Below, piece after piece: positions 1 through 9,130 of a DNA stretch of 64,000 bases. The stretch lies in NCBI RefSeq assembly GCF_030811715.1, contig NZ_JAUSRH010000007.1, positions 124,001 to 188,000 of the forward strand. Direction: 5' to 3'. Each line of letters begins with the position of its first letter. Within the stretch, counting starts at the first letter, position 1. The notes under the pieces are model-generated. The model saw nothing but the letters and a program-made list of their open reading frames with translations. It did no database searches and was not told where the DNA came from. The position numbers were made by a program, and so were the translations under genes. This DNA is from Sinomonas atrocyanea (GTDB lineage Bacteria; Actinomycetota; Actinomycetes; Actinomycetales; Micrococcaceae).

Positions 1-47
1 GGGCATCATGTCCCATCTACCCCCACACGACCGACTGGAGGTTCCCC

Positions 48-162
48 ATGACCGAAACCGCCCTTGGGACGCAGATCCATGAGGTGAGGGGCGTGGTGGT
101 GCGCTCGAAGGGTGCCCCGGCGGCGGTGGAGACGATCCTGGTGCCGGATCCGGGCCCGCACG
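48..162 (+). pseudogene. mscR: mscR 5' fragment (S-(hydroxymethyl)mycothiol dehydrogenase), truncated
   Basis: The first 35 or so codons read like the start of mycothiol-dependent formaldehyde dehydrogenase: EVRGVVVRSKGAPAAVE followed by VPDPGP, the opening of this zinc alcohol dehydrogenase family. A good ribosome site (GGAGG) lies 8 bp before the ATG. After PDPGP the homology stops abruptly; the zinc- and NAD-binding parts are missing. The next bases belong to the end of a different gene in another frame, so an internal deletion has removed the body of mscR. The frame stays open by chance into the IclR gene downstream, which could mislead automatic annotation into a 365-residue fusion. Assignment rests on remembered family sequence. 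Confidence 0.72.
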
Positions 163-243
163 GTCAACACCGGCCACGGCGACCCGACCACGATCGGCAC
201 CGAGGCCCCCCACCTGCAGGAATGGATCGACCGCGGCCACTGA
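163..243 (+). pseudogene. MBL-fold hydrolase 3' fragment (mscR partner)
   Basis: Read from 163, this stretch encodes VNTGHGDPTTIG followed by EAPHLQEWIDRGH and a TGA at 241-243. That matches the C-terminus of the metallo-beta-lactamase-fold hydrolase that commonly follows mscR in Micrococcaceae. The fragment is shifted one base relative to the mscR fragment before it, so the two do not form one protein. The pair is best explained by one deletion from early mscR to late in its partner gene. Confidence 0.7.
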
Positions 244-254
244 CCGCCAGCCCC

Positions 255-278
255 CCCCCAGGCACGCTGCCTGTGGGG
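255..278 (+). terminator. Hairpin after the mscR/MBL relic
   Basis: AGGCA (260-264), loop CGC, TGCCT (268-272), extended outward by C-rich and G-rich arms with a one-base bulge. It lies 12 bp after the relic stop codon and before the IclR promoter, with no T tract. Probably the terminator of the former mscR operon. Confidence 0.45.
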
Positions 279-305
279 CGGCTCACTCGAAAGCACACGG
301 TCTGG

Positions 306-317
306 CAGAATCAGCCC
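306..317 (+). promoter_or_regulatory. Probable leaderless promoter of the IclR gene
   Basis: CAGAAT at 306-311 lies six bases before the ATG at 318, and there is no Shine-Dalgarno sequence. Transcription would start at or next to the start codon. The -35 region is not convincing. Confidence 0.45.
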
Positions 318-1145
318 ATGGGGAACCCATTAGTGTCTGATGACCCAGACGAGGCGCGCTCCACCAACGGCGTGCAGGCCGTGGAACGGGTCGTCAGGGC
401 CTTGGAAATCCTCGCCCAGGAGGGCAGCGCCACGGTGGGCGACATGGCCGAGCGCATGGCTGTCCACAAGTCCACGGCCTCGCGCATCCTCGGCGCCCTC
501 GAGTCCCACGGCTTTGTGCAGCAGAGCAGCCGGCGCGGCAAGTACCAGCTCGGAGTCGGCCTCCTGCGGATCGCGAGCTCCATCCCCCGCCGCCTCAGCC
601 TTGTCCACGCCGCACGGCCTGTGCTCGAGGACCTCGCCCAGCAGTATGGCGAGACCGTAAACCTCGCGGTGCGCCGCGACGTCTATGCAGTGAACGTGGA
701 CCAGGCGATGGGCTCAGCCAACCTCGCGAGCTTCGACTGGATCGGCAGCCTGACCCCTCTCCACTCGACGTCCAGCGGCAAGGTCTTCCTCGCCTACCTC
801 CCCGCGAACGAGCGGGAGCAGCTCCTCCAGCGGGTCGAACTGACCTCCTTCACGCCGCGCACGCTCGGCCGAGAAGGGCTCGTGAAGGAGCTGCCCGGCA
901 TCGTGCGCCAGGGCTACGCCTCGACGCACGGCGAACTGGAGGAGGGCCTCAACGCGATCGCGGCGCCCGTCTTCGGGCACACGGGCGACGTGATCGGCGC
1001 CGTGAGCCTCTCGGGCCCCGCCTTCCGCTTCGACCCGGCCACAGATCCCGGGATGGTGGACGCGGTGGTCAGGGCAGGGGCGGAGATCACCGAGCTCATG
1101 GGTGGTCCGGCCTCCCAGGATCGGTCCCGGGAGGCCGGACGCTGA
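318..1145 (+). CDS. IclR-family transcriptional regulator
   Basis: 275-residue IclR-type regulator. Residues about 18-80 form the winged helix-turn-helix (VERVVRALEIL ... HKSTASRILGALESHGFVQQ); about 95-260 form the effector-binding domain with the usual SSGKVFLAYLP and GLNAIAAPVFG segments. The start at 318 is chosen because family homology begins there and a -10-like CAGAAT sits just upstream; the longer upstream open frame belongs to a relic. It faces the betaine operon tail to tail (7 bp between stop codons). As the only regulator beside that operon, it is the likely reader of the paired TTGCA-N5-TGCAA sites upstream of betA. That role is inference. Confidence 0.9.
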   Translation: MGNPLVSDDPDEARSTNGVQAVERVVRALEILAQEGSATVGDMAERMAVHKSTASRILGALESHGFVQQSSRRGKYQLGVGLLRIASSIPRRLSLVHAARPVLEDLAQQYGETVNLAVRRDVYAVNVDQAMGSANLASFDWIGSLTPLHSTSSGKVFLAYLPANEREQLLQRVELTSFTPRTLGREGLVKELPGIVRQGYASTHGELEEGLNAIAAPVFGHTGDVIGAVSLSGPAFRFDPATDPGMVDAVVRAGAEITELMGGPASQDRSREAGR

Positions 1146-1152
1146 GCTTGGC

Positions 1153-2712
1153 CTAGCGGCCGCCTTCTCCTGTCCCCGCCTCTGCGGCGTCTGCGCCGAA
1201 CCACCCGCTGGGTGCGGGGCTGAGGTTCTGCCAGACGTGCTTGGCCTCGCGGTACTCGTCGAGGCCGGCCCGGCCGAGCTCCCGGCCGATCCCGGACTTG
1301 CCGAAGCCGCCCCACTCGGCCTGCGGGACGTAGGGGTGGTAGTCGTTGATCCACACGGTCCCGTGCCGGAGGGCACCCGCCACGCGCTGGGCCCGGGAGG
1401 CATCGGAGGTCCACACCGCTCCCGCCAGCCCGTACTCGGTGTCGTTCGCGATCGCGATGGCCTCGGCCTCGTCACGGAACGTTTCCACCGTCAGCACGGG
1501 ACCGAAGGATTCCTCCCGGACCACGCTCATGCCTGCACGGCAGGCGCCGAGCACGGTCGGCGGGTAGAAGAAGCCCTCCGCGAGCGGTCCCTCATCCGGG
1601 ATGTAGCCGCCGCACAGGAGCTCGGCGCCCTCGGCGATGCCCGCCTGGACGTACGCATGCACCTGTTCCCTGTGCTTGGCTGAGATGAGCGGTCCGGTCT
1701 CGGCCTGGGGATCGAAGGGGCCGCCCATCCGGATTGCCCTGGCCCGCTCGACGACCACGGCCACGAAGCGCTCCGCCACCGACTCCTCGATGACGAGCCG
1801 GGCCCCGGCGGAGCAGACCTGGCCGGAGTGCAGGAAGACGGCTGTCAGGGCATTGTCGACCGCGGCATCCCAGTCTGCATCGGCGAAGACGACATTCGGG
1901 TTCTTCCCGCCGAGCTCGAAGGCCACGCGCTTGACCGTCTTCGCGGCAGCCTCCATGATCGTCTGCCCGGTGGAGAGCCCCCCGGTGAGCGAGACGAGGT
2001 CGACCCGCGGATCGGCACTCAGCGGGCCCCCCACGGAGGATCCCCTGCCGGTGACGAGATTCGCGACACCGGCCGGGACGCCGGCCTCTGCGAGCGTCTC
2101 CATCAGCAGGATAGAGGTCGACGGCGTCAGCTCGCTCGGCTTGAGAATGAACGAGTTGCCGGCCACGAGCGCGGGTGCGACCTTCCACGCTGCCTGCAGG
2201 AGCGGGTAGTTCCACGGAGCGATCAGGGCGCAGACCCCGAGCGGCTCGTAGACCACGCGGCTGATCGCATCGCGGCGTCCGGTGTCGATCACCCGGCCGA
2301 CGTCGAGGCCCGCCACCTTGCCGTAGTAGCGGAAGCACGCCGCGATGTCGTCCATGTCGTACTCCGCCTCGACGAGGCGCTTGCCCGTGTCGAGCGCCTC
2401 GGCGCGGGCGTAGCGGGCCTTGTCCCGCTCGAGGAGGTCCGCGACGCGGAGCATCACGGCTCCCCGCTCGATCTCCGTCATGCGCCTCCACGGACCGCCG
2501 TCGAACGCCGCGCGGGCGCTCGCGATGGCCCGCTCTGCGTCCTGCGCAGCGCACGAGGCGACGACGGCCACCTCGCGCCCGTCCGCCGGGCAGCGGACCG
2601 TGGCCGTGGCTCCATCCGACGCCTGCTCCCAGGCGCCGTCGATGTAGAGCCCCTTCACCGGCTCGGGGCGCGTCTGCTCCATGGCCCCGGACAGGGTTGC
2701 TACTTGAGCCAT
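1153..2712 (-). CDS. betB: Betaine-aldehyde dehydrogenase family (NAD-dependent aldehyde dehydrogenase)
   Basis: 519-residue aldehyde dehydrogenase, expected to oxidise betaine aldehyde to glycine betaine. Catalytic Cys300 lies in HSGQVCSAG, general-base Glu266 in AFELGGK, and APWNYP (165-170) is the cofactor-binding segment. The TGGLSTG loop is the form seen in betaine aldehyde dehydrogenases rather than the common TGS form. It is last in the betA-proV-proW-proX-betB operon and overlaps the 3' end of proX by 13 bp; the ATG at 2712 has AAGGTGG upstream. An in-frame ATG at 2682 would give 509 residues and cannot be excluded. Together with BetA it makes the osmoprotectant from choline. Confidence 0.88.
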   Translation of the reverse strand: MAQVATLSGAMEQTRPEPVKGLYIDGAWEQASDGATATVRCPADGREVAVVASCAAQDAERAIASARAAFDGGPWRRMTEIERGAVMLRVADLLERDKARYARAEALDTGKRLVEAEYDMDDIAACFRYYGKVAGLDVGRVIDTGRRDAISRVVYEPLGVCALIAPWNYPLLQAAWKVAPALVAGNSFILKPSELTPSTSILLMETLAEAGVPAGVANLVTGRGSSVGGPLSADPRVDLVSLTGGLSTGQTIMEAAAKTVKRVAFELGGKNPNVVFADADWDAAVDNALTAVFLHSGQVCSAGARLVIEESVAERFVAVVVERARAIRMGGPFDPQAETGPLISAKHREQVHAYVQAGIAEGAELLCGGYIPDEGPLAEGFFYPPTVLGACRAGMSVVREESFGPVLTVETFRDEAEAIAIANDTEYGLAGAVWTSDASRAQRVAGALRHGTVWINDYHPYVPQAEWGGFGKSGIGRELGRAGLDEYREAKHVWQNLSPAPSGWFGADAAEAGTGEGGR

Positions 2713-3677
2713 GCCGCCACCTTGTCGGGGTTGGCGTCGATCCACTTCTTGGCAGCCGCGTCGGGGCTCATTCCGTCCTTCGCGATGTAGCCGGCGACCA
2801 CGTTCTGGTCCTGGTTGGTCCAGTGGAAGTTCTTCACGAGGTTGTACGCCGGGCTGCCGGAGTTGGCGAACTTGGTGGAGACGACCTTGTTGAGGTCGTA
2901 CTTCGGGTAGTCGCACGCGACCTTCGCCGCGTCGGCGTCGCAGCCGTTGGTGTAGGCAGGGAGGTTGACCTTCACGAGCGGCACCTCGGCCATGAACCAT
3001 TGGGGTTCGTAGAAGTAGCCGATGAGGGGGGTGTGGTTCTGCTCAGCCTGGCGGAATGCCTGGATGAGCGCCGGCTCGGAGCCTGCGTAGACGACCTTGA
3101 AGTTCAGGCCGAGGTTCTTCACGAGCGCCTCGTCATTGGTGACGTAGGAGGGGTCGCCGTCGAGCAGCTGGCCCTGGCCTCCCGACTCGGAGGTCTTGAA
3201 CAAGTCGGCGTACTTGTTGAGGTTCTTGGAGTCGGTGATGTCCGGGTACTGCTTCGCCATCCATGGCGGCACGTACCAGCCGATCACCCCGGTGTTGCCG
3301 GTGGAGCCTGCATCGACCGCGGTCTTCTGCTGCTTGATGTACTTGTCGGTGAGGTCGGGGTGTCCCCAGTTCTCGAGGACGGCGTCCACCTCGCCGCTGC
3401 CGAAGCCCTGCCACGCGACCTCTTCCTTGAGGGTCTTGTAGTTGACGGTGCAGCCGAGCTTCTCCTTGGCCAGGGTGCCGACGACGTAGGCGTCCGCCTC
3501 GTAGCCGACCCAGGGGTTGACGGCGACGTTGAAGGCGCCGCACTTGGCGCCCCCGCTCGCGGTGGACGAGGCGGCGGAGATGTCGCCGCCGCAGGCAGTG
3601 AGCCCGAGGAGGGCGGTGAGCAGGGCGGCGCCGCAGGCTTTCTTCTTCAGCGCCGGTGCAATGCGGGTTTTCTTCAT
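2700..3677 (-). CDS. proX: Glycine betaine/choline ABC transporter, substrate-binding lipoprotein
   Basis: 325-residue OpuAC/ProX-type binding protein. A lipoprotein signal ends in LTACGG with lipid-attachment Cys29. The mature part has family landmarks including AVNPWVGYEADAYV, VLENWGHPD and a Trp-rich segment (IGWYVPPWMAKQYPD) of the kind that forms the cage for quaternary amines. It would deliver substrate to the fused permease just upstream (13 bp gap). GGAAG precedes the ATG at 3677. Glycine betaine or choline is the likely ligand given the oxidation genes in the operon; which one cannot be read from sequence. Confidence 0.9.
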   Translation of the reverse strand: MKKTRIAPALKKKACGAALLTALLGLTACGGDISAASSTASGGAKCGAFNVAVNPWVGYEADAYVVGTLAKEKLGCTVNYKTLKEEVAWQGFGSGEVDAVLENWGHPDLTDKYIKQQKTAVDAGSTGNTGVIGWYVPPWMAKQYPDITDSKNLNKYADLFKTSESGGQGQLLDGDPSYVTNDEALVKNLGLNFKVVYAGSEPALIQAFRQAEQNHTPLIGYFYEPQWFMAEVPLVKVNLPAYTNGCDADAAKVACDYPKYDLNKVVSTKFANSGSPAYNLVKNFHWTNQDQNVVAGYIAKDGMSPDAAAKKWIDANPDKVAAWLK

Positions 3678-3690
3678 GGCACTTCCTTGG

Positions 3691-5760
3691 TCAGGCCTTG
3701 CCCAGGCGGGCAGCGGCATGCTGGGTGATGCGGTCGAGCATGACTCCGAGTGCGGTGATGGCGATGCCGGCTGCGAGGCCCTTGCCGAAGAGCTGGCTCT
3801 GGGAGAAGCCGGAGACCACGAGGTAGCCGAGGCCCCCGCCTCCGACCAGTCCGCCGACCACGACCATGGACAGGACATACAGCAGGCCCTGGTTGGCGGC
3901 GAGGACCACGGCTGCCCGGGACATGGGCAGCTGGACCTTGGCGACCATCTGCCAGGAAGTGGTCCCCATCGATTCCGAGGCCTCGACCGTTACCGGCGAG
4001 ACTCCGCGGATGCCGTCGGCGACGAGCTTGGTGGCGATCGGCACCCCGTAGGCGACCGCGGCAACGATCGCAGTGAACCGGGTGGGCCCGAACAGGGCCA
4101 GGGCAGGGACGAGGTACACGAAGGACGGGATGGTCTGGAACGCGTCCAGCACCGGCCGCACGATCGAGTCGACCATCCTGCTGCGCCCCATCAGCACGCC
4201 CACGATGACGGCGGCGATGACCACGAGGAAGGTCGCCACGAGCGTGGTCGCGAGGGTCTTCATGCTCTCGTTCCAGAGCCCGGTGCCGAGGATGACCGCC
4301 TCGCACACGAGCGTCGCTGCGCAGGCGCGCCGGCCGCCCAGGGCGAAGGCGATGCCGAGCAGCACGAGGGCCATGGCCCACCAGGGCGACTGCGCCAGGA
4401 GGGATTCGAGCGGGTTGACCAGGAGGGCGGTGACGGCCTCCTTGAGCCACTCCGTGAATCCGGAGAACGTGTGGACGGTCCAGTCGGTGGCCGCGGAGAC
4501 GGCCTGGGCGAGCGGTCCGCCGAGGTCCGGCGAGGAGGGGAACTTCGCGAGCGCGAGGTAGTTGTGCGAGAGCCAGATGGCCGCGGCCGCGACGGCGGCA
4601 CCGACGATGGCGGCGGCACGTCGTCCCTTGGGCCCGCGGAGCCCCCCGCTGCGGGAGCCGCGCTGGACGCGGGCCTCGATCCCGGAGCGCTCGGAGGCGG
4701 CCGTCGTCGTGCGGTCGAGCATGATCGCCATGAGGACGATCGCGAGGCCCGAGACGAAGGCGGAGCCGACGTCGAGCGACTGCAGCGACTGCAGCACTGG
4801 CTGCCCGAGGCCGGGACCGTTGATGAGGGCGGCGATGGTTGCCATGGACAGGGCTGCCATCGTGCACTGGTTGATGCCGACGACGATGGTGCGCCGCGCC
4901 ATGGGCAGCTGCACCTTAGTCAGCGTCTGCCACGCCGTCCCGCCCATCGACGTGACGGCCTCGAGCGTGGTGGGCGAGACGTTGCGGATGCCGTGCTCGG
5001 TGATGCGCACCAGCGGCGGGAGCGAGTAGATGATCGTCGTGACGATCGCCGAGGCAGGACCGATCCCGAAGACGAGGGCCAACGGGGCAAGGTAGGCGAA
5101 CGAGGGCAGCGTCTGCGCCAGGTCCAGCAGCGGAGAGAGGACCGCGGAGACGCGGTGGCTGCGCGCCATCCAGATCCCCAGCGGGGGCCCGACCACGGCG
5201 CACAGGCCGACGGCGACGAAGGTCACGATGAGCGTGTCGATGCTCTGCTGCCAGTAGCCGAAGAACCCGAACAGCAGCACGCAGGCGGCCACGAGGATCA
5301 TCGAGCGGACGCCCGCGAGCACGAACGCCAGCCAGGTGAGCAGGGCAACGACCCCGAGCCAGCCGACCTCGGGCACCGGGCGCAGGGCGGAGGGCTGGCT
5401 CAGGAGGTGCTGCAGGAAGGCCACGGCGCCGTTGAGGCCGTCGGTGATGGGCTGCAGCACCGAGGTGAAGAAGGGCGACTGGCTGCGGGCGGCGTCGAAG
5501 CCGTCGCGGAGGCCGTTGAGCCACAGGTGGACGTCGGTCTTGTCCGCCCCGCCGAGCTCAAGGGTCTGGGTCCCCCGGAAGAGGCCCCACAGCACGAGCC
5601 AGGCCACCGCGACGCCGGCCAGCAGCACCGGACGCCAGTGGCGGCGGACGAGGGCTGCTGCGGATGTCGGCGGCCGGGTCGCCGGCTCCGCGCCCCGCTC
5701 GCGCGCGCCCGCGGGGGGTGCGGCGGCGGTCTTGGCGCGGTCGGTCGCGACGGTACTCAT
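3691..5760 (-). CDS. proW: Glycine betaine/choline ABC transporter permease, tandem-duplicated fusion
   Basis: 689-residue permease made of two homologous ProW-like halves in one chain, roughly residues 1-350 and 360-689. Each half has its own EAA-type cytoplasmic loop: [19 protein letters not shown] then KVQLPMARR in the first, [19 protein letters not shown] then KVQLPMSRA in the second. Each is preceded by the same [18 protein letters not shown] motif. The fused chain would replace the usual homodimer. Its ATG overlaps the proV stop (ATGA), so translation is coupled. The halves have diverged considerably, so the duplication is old. The first 30 residues are polar and probably cytoplasmic. 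Confidence 0.9.
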   Translation of the reverse strand: MSTVATDRAKTAAAPPAGARERGAEPATRPPTSAAALVRRHWRPVLLAGVAVAWLVLWGLFRGTQTLELGGADKTDVHLWLNGLRDGFDAARSQSPFFTSVLQPITDGLNGAVAFLQHLLSQPSALRPVPEVGWLGVVALLTWLAFVLAGVRSMILVAACVLLFGFFGYWQQSIDTLIVTFVAVGLCAVVGPPLGIWMARSHRVSAVLSPLLDLAQTLPSFAYLAPLALVFGIGPASAIVTTIIYSLPPLVRITEHGIRNVSPTTLEAVTSMGGTAWQTLTKVQLPMARRTIVVGINQCTMAALSMATIAALINGPGLGQPVLQSLQSLDVGSAFVSGLAIVLMAIMLDRTTTAASERSGIEARVQRGSRSGGLRGPKGRRAAAIVGAAVAAAAIWLSHNYLALAKFPSSPDLGGPLAQAVSAATDWTVHTFSGFTEWLKEAVTALLVNPLESLLAQSPWWAMALVLLGIAFALGGRRACAATLVCEAVILGTGLWNESMKTLATTLVATFLVVIAAVIVGVLMGRSRMVDSIVRPVLDAFQTIPSFVYLVPALALFGPTRFTAIVAAVAYGVPIATKLVADGIRGVSPVTVEASESMGTTSWQMVAKVQLPMSRAAVVLAANQGLLYVLSMVVVGGLVGGGGLGYLVVSGFSQSQLFGKGLAAGIAITALGVMLDRITQHAAARLGKA

Positions 5761-6869
5761 GCTGCACCGCCCTGGCCGGCCGCAGCGGAATCCTCCTCGG
5801 CCACGACCACGCGCAGGATGTCGTCGTCGTCGACCACGCCGAGGAAGCGCTCTCCGTCGTAGACCCGGACGGGCAGCGAGGACTGCAGCACCTGCCTGGC
5901 GGCGTCGCGCACCACGCAGTCCGCCTGCATCACGGGTCCCTCGAGCGATTCCTCGGACCGCGGGGGACGGACGACGTAGCGCAGGGTGAGCACGTGGGAG
6001 CGGGGGACGTCGGAGACGAAGTCGCGCACGTAGTCGTCCGCGGGGTGCGCCACGACCTCGGCCGGCGTGCCGATCTGGACGATCTCGCCGTCGCGCATGA
6101 TGAGGATGCGGTCGCCGAGCTTGAGCGCCTCCTGCAGGTCGTGGGTGATGAAGACCATCGTCTTCCCCACCTCCTCGTGCAGGCGGCACACCTCGTTCTG
6201 CATGTCCCGGCGGATGAGCGGGTCCAGCGCCGAGAATGGCTCGTCGAAGAGCAGCACCTGCGGATCCACCGCCAGTGCCCGGGCCAGGCCCACACGCTGC
6301 TGCATGCCGCCCGAGAGCTGGTCGGGGAACGAGTTCTCGTAGCCGGCCAGGCCCACGAGGTCGACCATCTCCTGGGCCCGGGCGAGCCGGGCGGCCTTGC
6401 CCTCGCCGCGGACTTCGAGGCCGTAGGCGACGTTGTCGAGCACCTTCCGGTGCGGGAGGAGGCCGAACTGCTGGAACACCATGGCCATGTGGTTGCGCCG
6501 CAGGGCGCGCAGCTTGGCCTTGCTCGCACAGGTGACGTCCTCGCCGTCGATCCTCACGCTTCCCGCGGTGGGCTCGATGAGCCGCGTCAGCAGCCGCACG
6601 AGGGTCGACTTCCCGGAGCCCGAGAGCCCCATGACCACGAAGACCTCGCCCGGGGCGACCTCGAAGGAGACGTCCTTGACTGCGGCAAGGCAGCCGGTCT
6701 TGCTCTGCAGCTCTTTCCGAGTCAGGTGCTCGTCGGGCGTGCCGATGATCTTGTCGGCCTTCGCACCGAAGATCTTCCACAGGCCCTCGACCTTCAGGGC
6801 CGGCTCGGTGGAGTCCGCGCGGCGTGCCGCGCGGCGGGCAGTTTCGGGGTCCAGGGTCGGGGCGCTCAT
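5757..6869 (-). CDS. proV: Glycine betaine/choline ABC transporter ATP-binding protein (ProV type with CBS region)
   Basis: 370-residue ATPase. Walker [10 protein letters not shown] is at 81-89, signature LSGGMQQR at 185-192 and Walker B LLFDEP at 206-211. The stretch of about 40 residues before the ATPase core is typical of ProV/OpuAA. The tail after about 285 has the length and [17 protein letters not shown] pattern of a CBS module, which in this family senses ionic strength. A strong ribosome site (GAGGAGG) precedes the ATG, which overlaps the betA stop by 4 bp. Energises uptake through the fused permease and ProX. Confidence 0.93.
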   Translation of the reverse strand: MSAPTLDPETARRAARRADSTEPALKVEGLWKIFGAKADKIIGTPDEHLTRKELQSKTGCLAAVKDVSFEVAPGEVFVVMGLSGSGKSTLVRLLTRLIEPTAGSVRIDGEDVTCASKAKLRALRRNHMAMVFQQFGLLPHRKVLDNVAYGLEVRGEGKAARLARAQEMVDLVGLAGYENSFPDQLSGGMQQRVGLARALAVDPQVLLFDEPFSALDPLIRRDMQNEVCRLHEEVGKTMVFITHDLQEALKLGDRILIMRDGEIVQIGTPAEVVAHPADDYVRDFVSDVPRSHVLTLRYVVRPPRSEESLEGPVMQADCVVRDAARQVLQSSLPVRVYDGERFLGVVDDDDILRVVVAEEDSAAAGQGGAA

Positions 6870-8545
6870 GATGCCTCCTCGAGTTGGCTGAGCGGGGTGT
6901 GGCGGTAGAAGGGTTCGCGTTCGGCCGGCAGCTCCCGGCCGAGGATGAGGTCCGAGGCCTTCTCCGCGAGCATCATCACGGGAGCGAAGATGTTGCCGTT
7001 GGTCACATACGGCATGGCGGAGGCGTCCGCGACGCGCAGCCCCTCGGTGCCGTGGACCTTCATGGTGTGGGGGTCCACGACGGCCATCGGGTCCGAGGCT
7101 GGGCCCATCTTCGCCGTGCACGAGGGGTGCAGGGCCGTCTCGGCGTCCCGGGCGACCCAGTCGAGGATCTCCTGGTCGGTCGTGACCGACGGGCCCGGAG
7201 AGATCTCGCCGCCGTTGAACGGTGCCATGGCCGGCTGCCGGAGGATCTCGCGGGAGACGTTGACGGCCTCGATCCATTCGCGGCGATCGTTCTCCGTCGA
7301 GAGGTAGTTGAACAGGATCGAGGGGCGCGCCGACGGATCCGCCGAGCGGATCCTGAGGTGACCGCGCACATCCGAGTACATGGGCCCGACGTGCACCTGG
7401 AAGCCATGCTCGACCTCGGCCTTCTTCCCGTCGTAGCGCACTGCTACGGGGAGGAAGTGGTACATGAGGTTCGGGTACGCGACGTCGTCGTTCGAGCGCA
7501 CGAACCCGCCGCCCTCGAAGTGGTTCGTCGCCGCTGGGCCCTTGCGCCCCAGCAGCCACTCGAGTCCGATGAAGGGCATCCGCCAGAGGTCGAGCGAAGG
7601 CTGCTGGGAGACGGGCTGCAGGCAGGCGTGCTGGATGTAGACCTCGAGGTGGTCCTGGAGGTTCTCACCGACGCCGGCGAGGGCGACGCGCGGGGCGATG
7701 CCGACCGACCGGAGGTGGTCCGGATCGCCGATGCCGGCGAGCTGGAGCAGCTGCGGGGTGTTGAAGGCGCCGCCGCAGAGGATGACCTCTCCCGCGCTCA
7801 CCGTGTGGCTCTGGCCGCCGCGGCGGTAGCTGACCCCCGTGGCGCGCGTTCCCTGGAACTCGATCCCGGTCACGGTCGCGAGCGTCTTCACCGTGACGTT
7901 GGGCCGCTTCCGGGCGGGGCGAAGGTAGCCGCGCGACGCCGAGTAGCGCTCACCCTTGTGGACGTTGCGGTCGAACGGGCCGAAGCCTTCCTGGCGGTAG
8001 CCGTTGACGTCCTCGGTGCGCGGGTAGCCGGCTTGGACGGCGGCGTCGAAGAACGCCTGGAACAGCGGGTTGGTGGCCGGCCCGCGCTCGAGGATGAGCG
8101 GGCCCTCATGGCCCCGGAAGGGGTCCTCTGGGGATGCGGCGAGGGCGTTCTCCATGCGCTTGAAGTAGGGGAGGCAGTGGGCGAAGTCCCAGCTCTCCAT
8201 GCCGGGATCCGCACCCCAGCGCTCATAGTCCAGCGGGTTCCCGCGCTGGAAGATCATCCCGTTGATCGAGCTCGAGCCGCCCAGGACCTTGCCGCGGGCG
8301 TGCGCGACCCTGCGCCCGCCCATGAACGGCTCCGGATCGGACTCGTAGCGCCAGTCGTAGAACGGGTTGCCGCTCGGGAAGGTGAGGGCGGCGGGCATCT
8401 GGATGAAGAGGTCCCAGGGGTAGTCGCTGCGGCCGGCCTCGAGCACGAGCACCGTACGGTCACCGTCGGCGCTGAGCCTGTCAGCGAGGACGGACCCGGC
8501 GCTTCCGCCGCCGACGATCACGTAGTCGTACGTCGCGGCCGTCAC
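6866..8545 (-). CDS. betA: Choline dehydrogenase (GMC flavoprotein oxidoreductase)
   Basis: 559-residue GMC-family flavoenzyme, expected to oxidise choline to betaine aldehyde. The N-terminal FAD-binding motif is [18 protein letters not shown] (from residue 8), followed by [13 protein letters not shown]; the C-terminal part holds the active-site stretch HPSCTAKMG and the closing [16 protein letters not shown]. The start is a GTG at 8545 that overlaps, as GTGA, the stop of a 22-codon reading frame with a far better ribosome site. Either that short frame is a translated leader feeding ribosomes to betA, or a frameshift has split the original N-terminus. First major gene of the betaine operon. 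Confidence 0.9.
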   Translation of the reverse strand: MTAATYDYVIVGGGSAGSVLADRLSADGDRTVLVLEAGRSDYPWDLFIQMPAALTFPSGNPFYDWRYESDPEPFMGGRRVAHARGKVLGGSSSINGMIFQRGNPLDYERWGADPGMESWDFAHCLPYFKRMENALAASPEDPFRGHEGPLILERGPATNPLFQAFFDAAVQAGYPRTEDVNGYRQEGFGPFDRNVHKGERYSASRGYLRPARKRPNVTVKTLATVTGIEFQGTRATGVSYRRGGQSHTVSAGEVILCGGAFNTPQLLQLAGIGDPDHLRSVGIAPRVALAGVGENLQDHLEVYIQHACLQPVSQQPSLDLWRMPFIGLEWLLGRKGPAATNHFEGGGFVRSNDDVAYPNLMYHFLPVAVRYDGKKAEVEHGFQVHVGPMYSDVRGHLRIRSADPSARPSILFNYLSTENDRREWIEAVNVSREILRQPAMAPFNGGEISPGPSVTTDQEILDWVARDAETALHPSCTAKMGPASDPMAVVDPHTMKVHGTEGLRVADASAMPYVTNGNIFAPVMMLAEKASDLILGRELPAEREPFYRHTPLSQLEEAS

Positions 8546-8610
8546 GACGCGCGCCGTTCCGTGACCCCATCCTTCGCTGCTTCGGCTCTCTGCGGTGCAG
8601 TCGTCGTCAT
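8542..8610 (-). CDS. 22-residue leader peptide or frameshifted betA N-terminus
   Basis: An ATG at 8610 with an excellent ribosome site (GAGGAGAAG, 3 bp spacing) opens a 22-codon frame, [12 protein letters not shown] then [10 protein letters not shown]. Its TGA overlaps the GTG start of betA. The betA GTG has no good ribosome site of its own, so this frame probably drives betA translation by coupling. The composition resembles the flexible leader seen before the FAD motif in some GMC enzymes, so a one-base shift relative to an ancestral longer BetA is equally possible. Confidence 0.5.
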   Translation of the reverse strand: MTTTAPQRAEAAKDGVTERRAS

Positions 8611-8682
8611 GTCTTCTCCTCGGGGGATAGGCGGTGCAAAGACTCGGGGATTTCAGGGGGAGAGGCGGGGGCCTCGAGGGAA

Positions 8683-8850
8683 TTGCATAAGGTGCAACAG
8701 GCTTCGGGTGGCACAACAGTGGGCCACAGGCGAAGGGAGTGTCAAGCATTTTCGAGAGGGGTCAGAAGAATGTCACCGGCCGGAAACACCGGCCTGGATG
8801 ACCCATTGACCGCCGTCGGATATCGCTTGTACGCTGGTCAGGTATATCAG
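8683..8850 (+). promoter_or_regulatory. Control region A: divergent promoters with TTGCA-N5-TGCAA operator
   Basis: Leftward promoter for the betA operon: TTGACA (8745-8740), 18 bp spacer, CACTGT (8721-8716). The imperfect palindrome TTGCATAAGGTGCAA (8683-8697) sits about 20 bp downstream, a good place for a repressor. A rightward promoter follows: TTGACC (8806-8811), 18 bp, TACGCT (8830-8835), then GGTATATCAG (8841-8850). The same elements occur in the same order in control region B at 9464-9630, so the two are ancient copies. The rightward promoter here now reads into sequence without a recognisable gene. Confidence 0.6.
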
Positions 8851-9077
8851 TCGTATTCAGAAGGATGTGTTTTATATATCCGGCGGCCCGCTCTCCGACT
8901 GGCTGACGTCAGGGTGGTGCCGCCGACCTCTGAGGCGACCGGCTCCTCGCCGCAGGCATCCGCCTCGCCCATGACGTTCATGTCCCCGAGTCGGAGGCGT
9001 CGCTTCCGGAAGACCATGTGCGGCAGTGAGGGGCTCATCTCGACTCGCTCTGGCTCGACGAGGTGGCGCAGTTCCAT
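8847..9077 (-). other. Unrecognised 76-codon frame between two relics
   Basis: An open frame from ATG 9077 with a ribosome-site-like CGAGGAGA just before it. I do not recognise the product: it is Arg-rich, has no hydrophobic segment and ends in GRRIYKTHPSEYD, with its last codons running into control region A. It may be the remainder of a deleted gene rather than a functional protein. The surrounding 8.86-9.13 kb holds nothing else I can identify. Confidence 0.25.
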
Positions 9078-9120
9078 TCTCCTCGCGCCTCCTCAGACGT
9101 GGCCGTCCACCGTGATCCCT

Positions 9121-9130
9121 GGGGGGGGGG
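9121..9130. repeat. Run of ten G residues at the end of a gene relic
   Basis: Ten consecutive G on the + strand, at the point where homology of the ferredoxin-reductase relic to its left-reading frame ends. Such runs slip during replication and sequencing, so frames crossing it should not be trusted. Confidence 0.8.

Noticed and set aside
48-1145. A 365-residue protein joining the left-edge sequence to the IclR regulator
   Set aside because: The first 90 residues combine an mscR relic with out-of-frame sequence; IclR homology and a promoter begin at 318.
1153-3000. Longer aldehyde dehydrogenase starting near 3000
   Set aside because: The extra 96 residues are proX read in another frame; aldehyde dehydrogenase homology begins after 2712.
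3517-5862. 781-codon open frame on the plus strand
   Set aside because: It is antisense to the proW permease and proX; it has the charged, low-complexity composition typical of shadow frames in very GC-rich DNA.
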